Below are positions 7,724-15,708 of a DNA stretch of 64,000 nucleotides, in pieces. The notes under the pieces were generated by a model. That model did no database searches. It worked only from the letters and a program-made list of their open reading frames with translations, and was not told the DNA's origin. The stretch covers positions 2,914,001 through 2,978,000 of the forward strand of contig OY760657.1 in NCBI GenBank assembly GCA_963663905.2. Reading direction: 5' to 3'. This DNA is from Saccharicrinis sp963663905 (GTDB lineage: Bacteria; Bacteroidota; Bacteroidia; Bacteroidales; Marinilabiliaceae). A program made the translations under genes and the position numbers. Every line of letters begins with the position of its first letter. The first letter of the stretch is position 1.

Positions 7724-10063
7724 CTACTCAAGATTAATATCACCTTCTGCTGATTTTTCCAGTTCACGTGCGTGTCCTAAGAATTCTTCAACAGTCATTT
7801 CTTTTACAAAGATTAATCCGTGTGCAGATCTTATCTTTGGATTTTGATTTTGATAGAAATAGTCCTTTCCTAATAGTAGCTGAACATTTTTTAATTGATC
7901 AACCCAAATTTTTTGAGATAGTAAACTAAACTTATCATTTAATTCGTAACTAGGGAAAGATGCATCAACCTGACTTAAATAACAGTTTTCGAAAATCTTG
8001 TCCATAGAAGCCATTTCATCTAATGATACAGGAACGATTACATTAGCCTCATCAGGAGTAAATTTAAACCATACGTTTCTGTATCCCCAGATTCTTAATT
8101 CAGAAAGATCTTTTTCTTTTTGCCATTCTCTTAAAGCCTCTGCTGTAGCTTGTAATACTTTATAGTGAGTATCTGGTCCGCTACCTTCAGGGTCAAATGC
8201 CAAACTTAAAACAGTTGGATTAACATCCTTGATCATCTTTAATAATGGCTCAACATCACGTTGTTTTTCTGGTTGCTCTGTAAAGATATCTCCTTTATAG
8301 AAACCTAAACGATTGTGAGTAATATCCTTAACAGGTACACCATAGTGAGCCCATACTAATTCTTCCTCAAACTCACGGATCATTCCCTTAAGTTTTTGAA
8401 TTGCCGGAGGATTTTTCTCCCCATCATAGCTATTCTTAAGAATAGTAAGAACCTCATTAATCTTATCTCTTAAATCTGCTTCATCCTTAACTGCATAAAT
8501 TTCAGTAAGAGCTCTTACGATTCTATGACACAAACCTCTTTTTTGTTGGTACTTATCATCAGCAGCCAAGTTTGTTACATAGTGATAGATGTCTTTATCC
8601 CACTTGAATTTATATCCTGATTCAAAGAAATCTGCAAATTTAACCATTTGAATATCCTCTTTATCAAGTAGCGTTTTTGTATCTCTTAAAGAGTTAATAA
8701 CAAATGTGTTAGTTACAGCATTAAATCCAGATGTTAAAACTGCAAAATGGAATTTATTGCTTTCTTCCTTAACATGTTGACTGATATAAGGAAGTATACC
8801 TAATAAAATATCATCGTGGTGAGGACCAGTATGTAAAAACACCTGATTTTCTTCATGACGTAAACCTTTACCTAACTTCTCCTGAATTGAGTCAATTACG
8901 GTACCTGTAGTTTTGTCTGATAATTTAGGGATCATGCTGGTATATTTATCAGCTTTAAGATCGTCTAATAAAACGCGGTGTCCGTATTTGTTGATATTTT
9001 TACATAAATTGATTACTGCTTTTTCACTTTTCTCGTGTGTCCACTCACCATTTTTATATGTATAATCTACATAATCAGTAAGTTTTGTTGCAGCACCTTC
9101 TGTTAAGTAAAAACGACTGTTTGGAGACTTAGCCAATACACTTGCAGGATAGATATTTGACATTGGTTGCTCCAACGACTGTTTTACTAATTCGGCTTTA
9201 GCCTCACCTGCAGCAATAATAATAGCTGTTACATCAGGATTATATGTAATTGTTTCCAGACCTATTGTAATAACTAATCTGTTAGCTGAAATTTCAATAC
9301 CACCAAGGTCACCTGCAGCTACAGCTTGAGTTTCAAAGTTTGTTTCTGTTAACCTTGTAGTTGAGAACATATCAGATCCTCTTACATTAAATGCAATGTG
9401 ACCATCAGGACCAATACCTCCTAAGAAAAATCCGATACCACCTTTTTCTCTGATTTTTTGCTCATAGTTACTACACCATTGATCAATTAAAAAGATTGAC
9501 TCTTGTTGTATTTTCTCAGTAGGACAAGCAGCTTCTCTATATCTTAGAGATAAATCTACTTTTCCGTCAGGAAATACTTCACTAAAAGTCATTCCTTGTG
9601 CTAATGGAATTTCATCACAATTAATTAATAATGCTTTTTCTCTGTCTAAACCAAAGCTTTCAAGATAGAAGTTAACTACGTAGTTATAGAAACTATTATG
9701 TTGATGCGAAGCGATTGGGTAAAATTCATCAATCTGAACAAAATGCAATCCACCTAATTCAGGTTTTTTAACACCTTTAAGTCCCATTTTTTCTCTAATC
9801 GCAACAACTTCTTTTTCGTTCCAGTTTTTTAATAAATATTTTGTCCATTTAATAAAAAACTCTGGTGTTTTACCTGTTGGTAAACTAATAACACCTTCAG
9901 GGTTTTGTGAAACCCACTCTAAAAATCTTAATGCAGTAAATAAACCTAACTTTGGGAAATTATCCACTACAACGTACGGAATTTTTGTACTACTTTCTTT
10001 CAGAAATGATTGGGCTACGAAAGCCTTTTCAACTTCTGATAATTTTGATATATCGTTCTTCAT
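7724..10063 (-). CDS. Glucosamine-6-phosphate deaminase-like domain fused to a PIG-L deacetylase-like domain
   Basis: The 779-residue product is a two-domain cytoplasmic protein. Residues about 1-340 are a NagB/6-phosphogluconolactonase-type domain with IDEFYP (matching the DEY of NagB) and GIGPDGHIAFN near 215. Residues about 400-650 resemble PIG-L/LmbE N-acetylglucosamine deacetylases: HHDD at about 414 stands where the family has HPDD, and GPDTHYK could carry the later metal-binding His. In the NagB part the residue after GHIAFN is Val, where E. coli NagB has the catalytic Glu148. Proteins of this fused kind are known in Bacteroidota but are poorly characterised. With GH20 and a kinase next door and no nagA visible, it may deacetylate and deaminate GlcNAc-6-P, but that is inference. 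Confidence 0.85.
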   Translation of the reverse strand: MKNDISKLSEVEKAFVAQSFLKESSTKIPYVVVDNFPKLGLFTALRFLEWVSQNPEGVISLPTGKTPEFFIKWTKYLLKNWNEKEVVAIREKMGLKGVKKPELGGLHFVQIDEFYPIASHQHNSFYNYVVNFYLESFGLDREKALLINCDEIPLAQGMTFSEVFPDGKVDLSLRYREAACPTEKIQQESIFLIDQWCSNYEQKIREKGGIGFFLGGIGPDGHIAFNVRGSDMFSTTRLTETNFETQAVAAGDLGGIEISANRLVITIGLETITYNPDVTAIIIAAGEAKAELVKQSLEQPMSNIYPASVLAKSPNSRFYLTEGAATKLTDYVDYTYKNGEWTHEKSEKAVINLCKNINKYGHRVLLDDLKADKYTSMIPKLSDKTTGTVIDSIQEKLGKGLRHEENQVFLHTGPHHDDILLGILPYISQHVKEESNKFHFAVLTSGFNAVTNTFVINSLRDTKTLLDKEDIQMVKFADFFESGYKFKWDKDIYHYVTNLAADDKYQQKRGLCHRIVRALTEIYAVKDEADLRDKINEVLTILKNSYDGEKNPPAIQKLKGMIREFEEELVWAHYGVPVKDITHNRLGFYKGDIFTEQPEKQRDVEPLLKMIKDVNPTVLSLAFDPEGSGPDTHYKVLQATAEALREWQKEKDLSELRIWGYRNVWFKFTPDEANVIVPVSLDEMASMDKIFENCYLSQVDASFPSYELNDKFSLLSQKIWVDQLKNVQLLLGKDYFYQNQNPKIRSAHGLIFVKEMTVEEFLGHARELEKSAEGDINLE

Positions 10064-10097
10064 CTTATAACAATTAATTAACTTTTTCTCTTAAAGA

Positions 10098-11405
10098 TCA
10101 TTTACCATAACTTGCGATGTAATTATCAAAGATATTTTCCATCACAACCGCCAACGCTCCAAACATCCCTATTTCAGATCCAAAATTTGAAACAACAACA
10201 TTGCTTATTTCACGGATCTGTTTCATTGCATGTGTATTAATACCTTGCTGTATTGGTGTTGTAATTAATTCACCAGATTCAGCCAGCTTACCACACAATA
10301 CAATTAATTCAGGATTTAAAAGCTGGATCAAAATTGAGATTCCTTTTCCAAGATTTTTTCCGGTTTCATCCAGTATGTTAATTGCATACTGATCTCCATT
10401 TAAAGCTGCTTTTATTACGTTTTTTAATACCAAATAATTCGAACTGGATTTATTATCCTCAAGCAGTATTGAAGTTTTACCATCTTCAACCCCTTTTTTA
10501 GCCATTTGCAAAATGGTTGTACCTGAAGAAACTGTTTCCATACATCCCAACTTACCACATCGACACAAAAGTCCGTTCTCAACCATAGGAATATGTGAAA
10601 ACTCACCCGCAAAACCGGAGGCTCCTCTGTAAAGTTTACCATCCAGTACCATTCCTAATCCAATACCCCAATCGAGGTACATGACCAATACATTTTTCTT
10701 CTCTTTTGCACATCCCAATCTAAATTCAGCCAGAGCCATTGCGTTCGCATCATTTTCTATAAACACCGGACGACCAATTTTCTCTTCTAACAAACTTGCA
10801 ACAGCTCCTTCTTTATAATTTAAATAAGTATGATTAATTCCATTTACTGAGTCAATTAATCCAGGCATACTAACACCTATTCCTAAAAGCTTTTTTCGAT
10901 CAACACCTGAACGTGCTATAAACGAATTGATCGTTTCTACAATTAATTCTAATGTTTCCTTATTATTATTGAGCTCAATAGAATATTCTTCTATATCAGT
11001 TACCTGCTGATTTTCTGCATTAAATATGGCGATCTGGGTTTTGTAAATACCCATTTCAATACCCATCACGTAAAAACTATCAGAAGTAACGCCATATAAA
11101 TCAGGCTTTCTACCTCCAATCGATTCCCCCTGGCCTTTTTTCTCTACAATCTTTTTATCTACCATCTCACCTAATATAGTCATCATATTAGGTGCACTTA
11201 TCTTTAAACGCTTACATAGTATAGATGTAGTTTGTGGGCCTTCTATATATAATATCTTAGCAATCCTTATTTGCTGAACATACCTTTTCTTTTCAACCCC
11301 AGCTAACTGGTTCACAAATTCTGTTTCAAATTGAAAGTTATTCATAGGAGTTTCATAAATGTTTTCGTTTTGACAATGTAAAAGAAGTACTTTTTTATTT
11401 ATCAT
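10098..11405 (-). CDS. ROK-family transcriptional repressor (NagC/XylR type)
   Basis: The 435-residue product has an N-terminal winged helix-turn-helix (about residues 45-95, ILYIEGPQTTSILCKRLKIS) followed by a ROK sugar-sensing domain. It keeps the ROK zinc motif CRCGKLGCME. It heads the leftward operon, 34 bases upstream of the NagB-like gene, and faces the CutC-GH3 unit across about 126 bases, so it is well placed to control both units in response to GlcNAc or its phosphate. Translation could begin at the first Met (11405) or at the Met at 11345 (MNNFQFETEF); the extra 20 residues show no domain, and the shorter form is plausible. Confidence 0.88.
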   Translation of the reverse strand: MINKKVLLLHCQNENIYETPMNNFQFETEFVNQLAGVEKKRYVQQIRIAKILYIEGPQTTSILCKRLKISAPNMMTILGEMVDKKIVEKKGQGESIGGRKPDLYGVTSDSFYVMGIEMGIYKTQIAIFNAENQQVTDIEEYSIELNNNKETLELIVETINSFIARSGVDRKKLLGIGVSMPGLIDSVNGINHTYLNYKEGAVASLLEEKIGRPVFIENDANAMALAEFRLGCAKEKKNVLVMYLDWGIGLGMVLDGKLYRGASGFAGEFSHIPMVENGLLCRCGKLGCMETVSSGTTILQMAKKGVEDGKTSILLEDNKSSSNYLVLKNVIKAALNGDQYAINILDETGKNLGKGISILIQLLNPELIVLCGKLAESGELITTPIQQGINTHAMKQIREISNVVVSNFGSEIGMFGALAVVMENIFDNYIASYGK

Positions 11406-11459
11406 CCAAGACTTTTATAATTTTTTTAGTAAAGTAGTGTGTTTTTTTTAATATTTTTA

Positions 11460-11467
11460 TATATTTG
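11460..11467 (+). promoter_or_regulatory. Candidate Bacteroidota -7 box for the cutC-GH3 unit
   Basis: TATATTTG matches the TAnnTTTG element of the main Bacteroidota sigma factor. It lies about 65 bases before the cutC start in the divergent intergenic region. No convincing -33 TTG is visible at the usual spacing, so confidence is moderate. Confidence 0.5.
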
Positions 11468-11531
11468 TCCTATCATTTTTCCCAGACATCAATTTCTATT
11501 ATTAATAAATAAGAATCATCTAGATTAAATT

Positions 11532-12278
11532 ATGAATTCCAAAATATTAGAAATTTGTGCTTTTTCACTAGATGCATGTATCATTGCAGAAAAGGCAGGT
11601 GCAAATAGAATAGAGCTATGCGCTGCTCCAGGAGAGGGCGGAACAACTCCTTCTTTGGGGTTAATGAAGATAGCATGTCAAATGGTTTCTATTCCAATAG
11701 TTGCCTTAATAAGACCCAGAGGTGGAGATTTCAATTATTCTGCTGAAGAATTTGAAATAATGAAGTATGACATTCTGATGGCGAAAGAAGCAGGATGCAA
11801 AGGAATAGCATTGGGTATATTAAACGATGATAATAGTATTGATATCAATCGAACCAAGGAATTGGTAAAACTAAGTCATCCTCTTCCTGTTACTTTCATA
11901 CGAGCATTTGATCTTACCCCAAATCCCACTAAAGCTGTGTTAGACATCATTGAAACCGGATGTAAAAGAATATTGACATCAGGTCAAAGATTAAGAGCTG
12001 AAAGTAACATTCCACTCTTACAAGAGTTAATCAGTATCGCTGGTGATAAAATCATTATAATGCCAGGATCGGGAATCACAGATAAAAATCTCCCAATTTT
12101 AATGTCTCATCTGAATACTACAGAATTCCATTCTTCTGCAAGAATTTCTTTTTCAGAAGATAACCTGAGCACTTTTGGCTTTGGAGTTAGTGTAAGTTGC
12201 AGTCCTTTATCAATTCAAAATATGACATATCAGTTGAATGCGCATTTTGAATCACTTAACTTTATACATACTAAATAA
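11532..12278 (+). CDS. cutC: CutC family protein
   Basis: The 248-residue product is a CutC-family TIM-barrel protein: LEICAFSLDACIIAEKAGA and NRIELCAAPGEGGTTPS at the N-terminus, then ALIRPRGGDFNYS, and later ITSGQ-like RILTSGQ. The family was named for copper tolerance in E. coli, but its members look like enzymes and a copper role is disputed. Here it is the first gene of a glycosidase operon, 19 bases before GH3, which argues for a role in handling a sugar released by the locus. There is no signal peptide, so it acts in the cytoplasm. The name is secure at the family level only. Confidence 0.9.
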   Translation: MNSKILEICAFSLDACIIAEKAGANRIELCAAPGEGGTTPSLGLMKIACQMVSIPIVALIRPRGGDFNYSAEEFEIMKYDILMAKEAGCKGIALGILNDDNSIDINRTKELVKLSHPLPVTFIRAFDLTPNPTKAVLDIIETGCKRILTSGQRLRAESNIPLLQELISIAGDKIIIMPGSGITDKNLPILMSHLNTTEFHSSARISFSEDNLSTFGFGVSVSCSPLSIQNMTYQLNAHFESLNFIHTK

Positions 12279-12297
12279 CTAAGAAAACATATTAATA

Positions 12298-14469
12298 ATG
12301 AAGAATAAGGTAAGATTCACGAAGGTAAAAACCAGCCTGATAGTTATAGGTATTATGATTTTATCTACAAACCTGAAAGCACAGGTTGATAAATTCAGAG
12401 ACTGTAGCTTATCTATAGAAGAAAGAGCTCAAGACTTACTAGGTAAATTGACTTTAGAAGAAAAAATTTCTCTATTGGGATTTAACTCTCCTGCTGTTGA
12501 CAGATTACAAATTCCTGCATATAATTGGTGGAATGAAGGTTTACATGGTGTCGCAAGAGCTGGTCAGGCTACTGTTTTCCCTCAGGCGATTGCTTTAGCT
12601 GCTACTTTTGATACCGAAATGGCACAATCTGTTGCTGATGCTATTTCAACAGAAGGTCGTGCTAAATACAACTTAGCGATTGCTCAGGACAGACATTTAC
12701 AATACATGGGAATCAACTACTGGACTCCCAACATTAATATATTCAGAGATCCAAGATGGGGCCGTGGTCAGGAAACATATGGTGAAGATCCATTTTTAAC
12801 AGGCAAAATGGGTAGTGCCTTTGTAGCAGGATTACAAGGATCAGACAGCGAGCACTATAAGATTGCAGCTTGTGCAAAACACTTTGCGGCACACAGTGGA
12901 CCTGAAGCTATCAGACATGAATTTAATGCTATCGTTGACGAAAAAGATTTGAGAGAAACATATCTACCAGCATTTAAAACATTAGTTGACAATGGAGTAT
13001 CAGCTATTATGTGTGGGTACAACAGATTAAATGGTGAGCCATGCTGTACTAGTCCTACTCTACTAGAAGATATCCTTACTAAAGAATGGGGATTTAAAGG
13101 TCAGATTACAACAGATTGTGGTGCTTTGGAAGATATTTATTTACGCCACAAAAGTACACCTACAAGCGTTGAAGTTGCTGCAGAAGCCATAAAAGCTGGC
13201 ATGAATATGGATTGTTCTGAATTGATCCAGAAAGATGCTATGGAAGCCATCAATAAAGGATTAATTACAGAGGATGACATTAACAAATCTATCTACACAA
13301 CAATTATTACTCAATTAAAATTGGGTATGTATGACAAACCTGAAAATTCTCCATATGCAACTTTTGGAGCTGATAGTATCAACAACCAATATCATGTTGA
13401 CCTTGCATTAAAAGCTGCTGAAAAAAGTATGGTTTTATTAAAGAATAACGGAATTCTTCCTTTAAAAAGAGAAGCAATTGGTTCTTTGATGGTTGCCGGT
13501 GAAAATGCGGCTAATATGAGCACATTAGTAGGTACTTATCATGGTGTTTCAGCTAACATGGTTACTTATATTGAAGGTATTGTAAATAAATCGGGTCCGT
13601 CAACTGCAGTACAGTACGACCTTGGTTGTAGTTATGCAGACACTGCTCACTTTGGAGGTACATGGGCTGCTAGTTTTACTGATGCTACTATTTTAGTACT
13701 TGGTTTAACTCCTTTAATGGAAGGTGAAGATGGAGATGCATTTCTTTCTAAACACGGAGGTGATAAAGCTGATTTAAGTATTCCTAAAGCTCATTTAGCT
13801 TACTTAAAAGCAATGAGAGCTTATCATGATAAACCAATCATTGTGGTTTTAACCAGTGGAAGTGCAATTGATGTTGAAGCTGTAGAACCATATGCTGATG
13901 CTATTATTCTTTCTTGGTACTCTGGTGAGCAAGGTGGAAATGCTTTAGCTAATATTTTATATGGAGATACTTCTCCTTCTGGAAAACTTCCTTTAACTTT
14001 CTATAAGTCTGTTGAAGATTTACCTGATTATAAAGATTACAGCATGAGCAACAGAACTTACAGATATTTTACTGACGAAGTAGCTTATCCTTTTGGTTTT
14101 GGTTTGAGTTATACTGACTTTAATTATACCTGGAAACAAAAACCTGCTGAAAGAGTTAAATCGGGTGACAAAATATCATTTAATGTTACAGTTGAAAACT
14201 CTGGAGAGTACGATTCTGACGATGTTGTTCAAGTATACGTTCAATATCCAAACATGGAAAGAATGCCGGCAAAAGAACTAAAAGCTTTTAAACGTACATC
14301 TTTAAAATCGCATTCTTCTAAAGATATTGAATTCACAATCAATACTAATGATCTAAAAAAATGGGACTTAAGTCACAGCAAATGGAAATTGTATAAAGGT
14401 GATTATAAAATTCTTGTTTCAAAAAATGCAAACGAGCCTGTACTAGTCCACAAGTTCGTAATTAAATAA
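12298..14469 (+). CDS. GH3 beta-glycosidase, secreted
   Basis: The 723-residue product is a family 3 glycoside hydrolase with a signal peptide (residues 1-28, ending NLKAQ). The TIM barrel holds YNWWNEGLHGVAR near 75, RDPRWGRGQETYGEDP near 150, KHFAAHSGPE near 194, and the nucleophile Asp273 in TTDCGALEDI. The alpha/beta sandwich holds KNNGILPL, and a fibronectin III-like domain forms about the last 90 residues. The overall layout resembles the beta-xylosidase/beta-glucosidase branch rather than the shorter NagZ-type hexosaminidases. Its substrate in an N-glycan or mucin setting is therefore unclear. It is cotranscribed with cutC and three further glycan genes. Confidence 0.93.
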   Translation: MKNKVRFTKVKTSLIVIGIMILSTNLKAQVDKFRDCSLSIEERAQDLLGKLTLEEKISLLGFNSPAVDRLQIPAYNWWNEGLHGVARAGQATVFPQAIALAATFDTEMAQSVADAISTEGRAKYNLAIAQDRHLQYMGINYWTPNINIFRDPRWGRGQETYGEDPFLTGKMGSAFVAGLQGSDSEHYKIAACAKHFAAHSGPEAIRHEFNAIVDEKDLRETYLPAFKTLVDNGVSAIMCGYNRLNGEPCCTSPTLLEDILTKEWGFKGQITTDCGALEDIYLRHKSTPTSVEVAAEAIKAGMNMDCSELIQKDAMEAINKGLITEDDINKSIYTTIITQLKLGMYDKPENSPYATFGADSINNQYHVDLALKAAEKSMVLLKNNGILPLKREAIGSLMVAGENAANMSTLVGTYHGVSANMVTYIEGIVNKSGPSTAVQYDLGCSYADTAHFGGTWAASFTDATILVLGLTPLMEGEDGDAFLSKHGGDKADLSIPKAHLAYLKAMRAYHDKPIIVVLTSGSAIDVEAVEPYADAIILSWYSGEQGGNALANILYGDTSPSGKLPLTFYKSVEDLPDYKDYSMSNRTYRYFTDEVAYPFGFGLSYTDFNYTWKQKPAERVKSGDKISFNVTVENSGEYDSDDVVQVYVQYPNMERMPAKELKAFKRTSLKSHSSKDIEFTINTNDLKKWDLSHSKWKLYKGDYKILVSKNANEPVLVHKFVIK

Positions 14470-14536
14470 TTTTTTCATTGTTCGTAGGTTAAATTTGGTT
14501 ATCGAAGGTTCAGGGATACTTTAAAATTAAAAAATT

Positions 14537-15616
14537 ATGCAGAAGTATATTTTAATGTGTGTATTTATTATTATCGTTTCCGCTTGTCAAAACAAAAATA
14601 TTAAGGTATTCCCTGAACCTTCTTCAAAACCCAATGCGGCCCAACAAAAGCAGATAAACAGAAAATACGGAATGTTTATCCATTTTGGCATCAATACTTT
14701 TGTTAACCAGGAATGGACTGATGGTTCTGTTCCTGCAATAGAATATAATCCGGACACCATTAAAGCAGAACAATGGGTACAAACTGCCAAAGAGGCTGGA
14801 ATGAAATACATCATCCTGATTACAAAACATCATGATGGTTTCTGTTTATGGGACAGTCAATATACCTCATATGACGTTGCAAATTCAGGAAACAAAACTA
14901 ATGTAGTAGAAGAAGTTGCAAAGTCTTGTAAAAAATACAATATCGATTTAGGATTATATTATTCTCTTTGGGATAGAAAAGCTAACGGAAATACATACAT
15001 TAATAAAAACCATCCTTTAATGTATCCTAAAGATTCATTGCTTGATAAACAATACAATGAATACATGATCAAACAGATCAATGAATTAATTGATATTACA
15101 GAGAAATACACCAACGTAGTTGAGTTTTGGTTTGATGGAGGTTGGGCTAAAGAAAATTACAGATGGCCTTTAGAAGATTTATATACTACTATCAAATCAA
15201 GAGAACCAGAATGCCAGATTGGTATAAACTGGTCAATCGGACTACCTGAGAACCCTGATTACCACGCGGTTTATCCCAATGATCAAAAAGAAGGCTATCC
15301 AATACGCTACTTCCCTAGTGATTTTAGACTAGGCGATCCGATGTTACCCGCAGAAAAAGATCCAAAGTTATTTACACACAACAACAAAACTTATTACATG
15401 CCATGGGAATCTACCGTTTGTATGAGTCAAATGTGGTTTTGTAATTCAAATGACACAACATATAAGTCTATCGAAGAACTTGAAGAAGTATACTTTAAAG
15501 CTACAGCTCAGGATAATATCCTGATATTAAACTGCCCTCCAAATAAAAATGGAGAAATGAGACAGCAGGATATTAATCTGTTAAAGCAATTAAAAAACAA
15601 GGTTAAACCTGGATAG
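14537..15616 (+). CDS. GH29 alpha-L-fucosidase lipoprotein, third copy
   Basis: The 359-residue product is the third family 29 fucosidase of the locus. The signal peptide ends in a lipobox (IVSAC, Cys17). The stretch TKHHDGFCLWDSQYTSYD is present, and the nucleophile Asp is in VEFWFDGGW. It ends shortly after the catalytic barrel with no binding module, so it is shorter than the other two. It resembles the 2063-3499 protein more than the 3582-5012 one in its N-terminal region (FIHFGINTFVNQEW against NAFVHFTTNTFTDKEW). Its place between GH3 and GH92 suggests periplasmic defucosylation of an N-glycan or similar oligosaccharide. Confidence 0.92.
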   Translation: MQKYILMCVFIIIVSACQNKNIKVFPEPSSKPNAAQQKQINRKYGMFIHFGINTFVNQEWTDGSVPAIEYNPDTIKAEQWVQTAKEAGMKYIILITKHHDGFCLWDSQYTSYDVANSGNKTNVVEEVAKSCKKYNIDLGLYYSLWDRKANGNTYINKNHPLMYPKDSLLDKQYNEYMIKQINELIDITEKYTNVVEFWFDGGWAKENYRWPLEDLYTTIKSREPECQIGINWSIGLPENPDYHAVYPNDQKEGYPIRYFPSDFRLGDPMLPAEKDPKLFTHNNKTYYMPWESTVCMSQMWFCNSNDTTYKSIEELEEVYFKATAQDNILILNCPPNKNGEMRQQDINLLKQLKNKVKPG

Positions 15617-15708
15617 ACATTAAATCGAGAATACTCAAATTTTCTTAATGAGAAGCAATTATATATCATTTAGTAAACACAAAGAATAAAATCATAAAAA
15701 CTATACAG

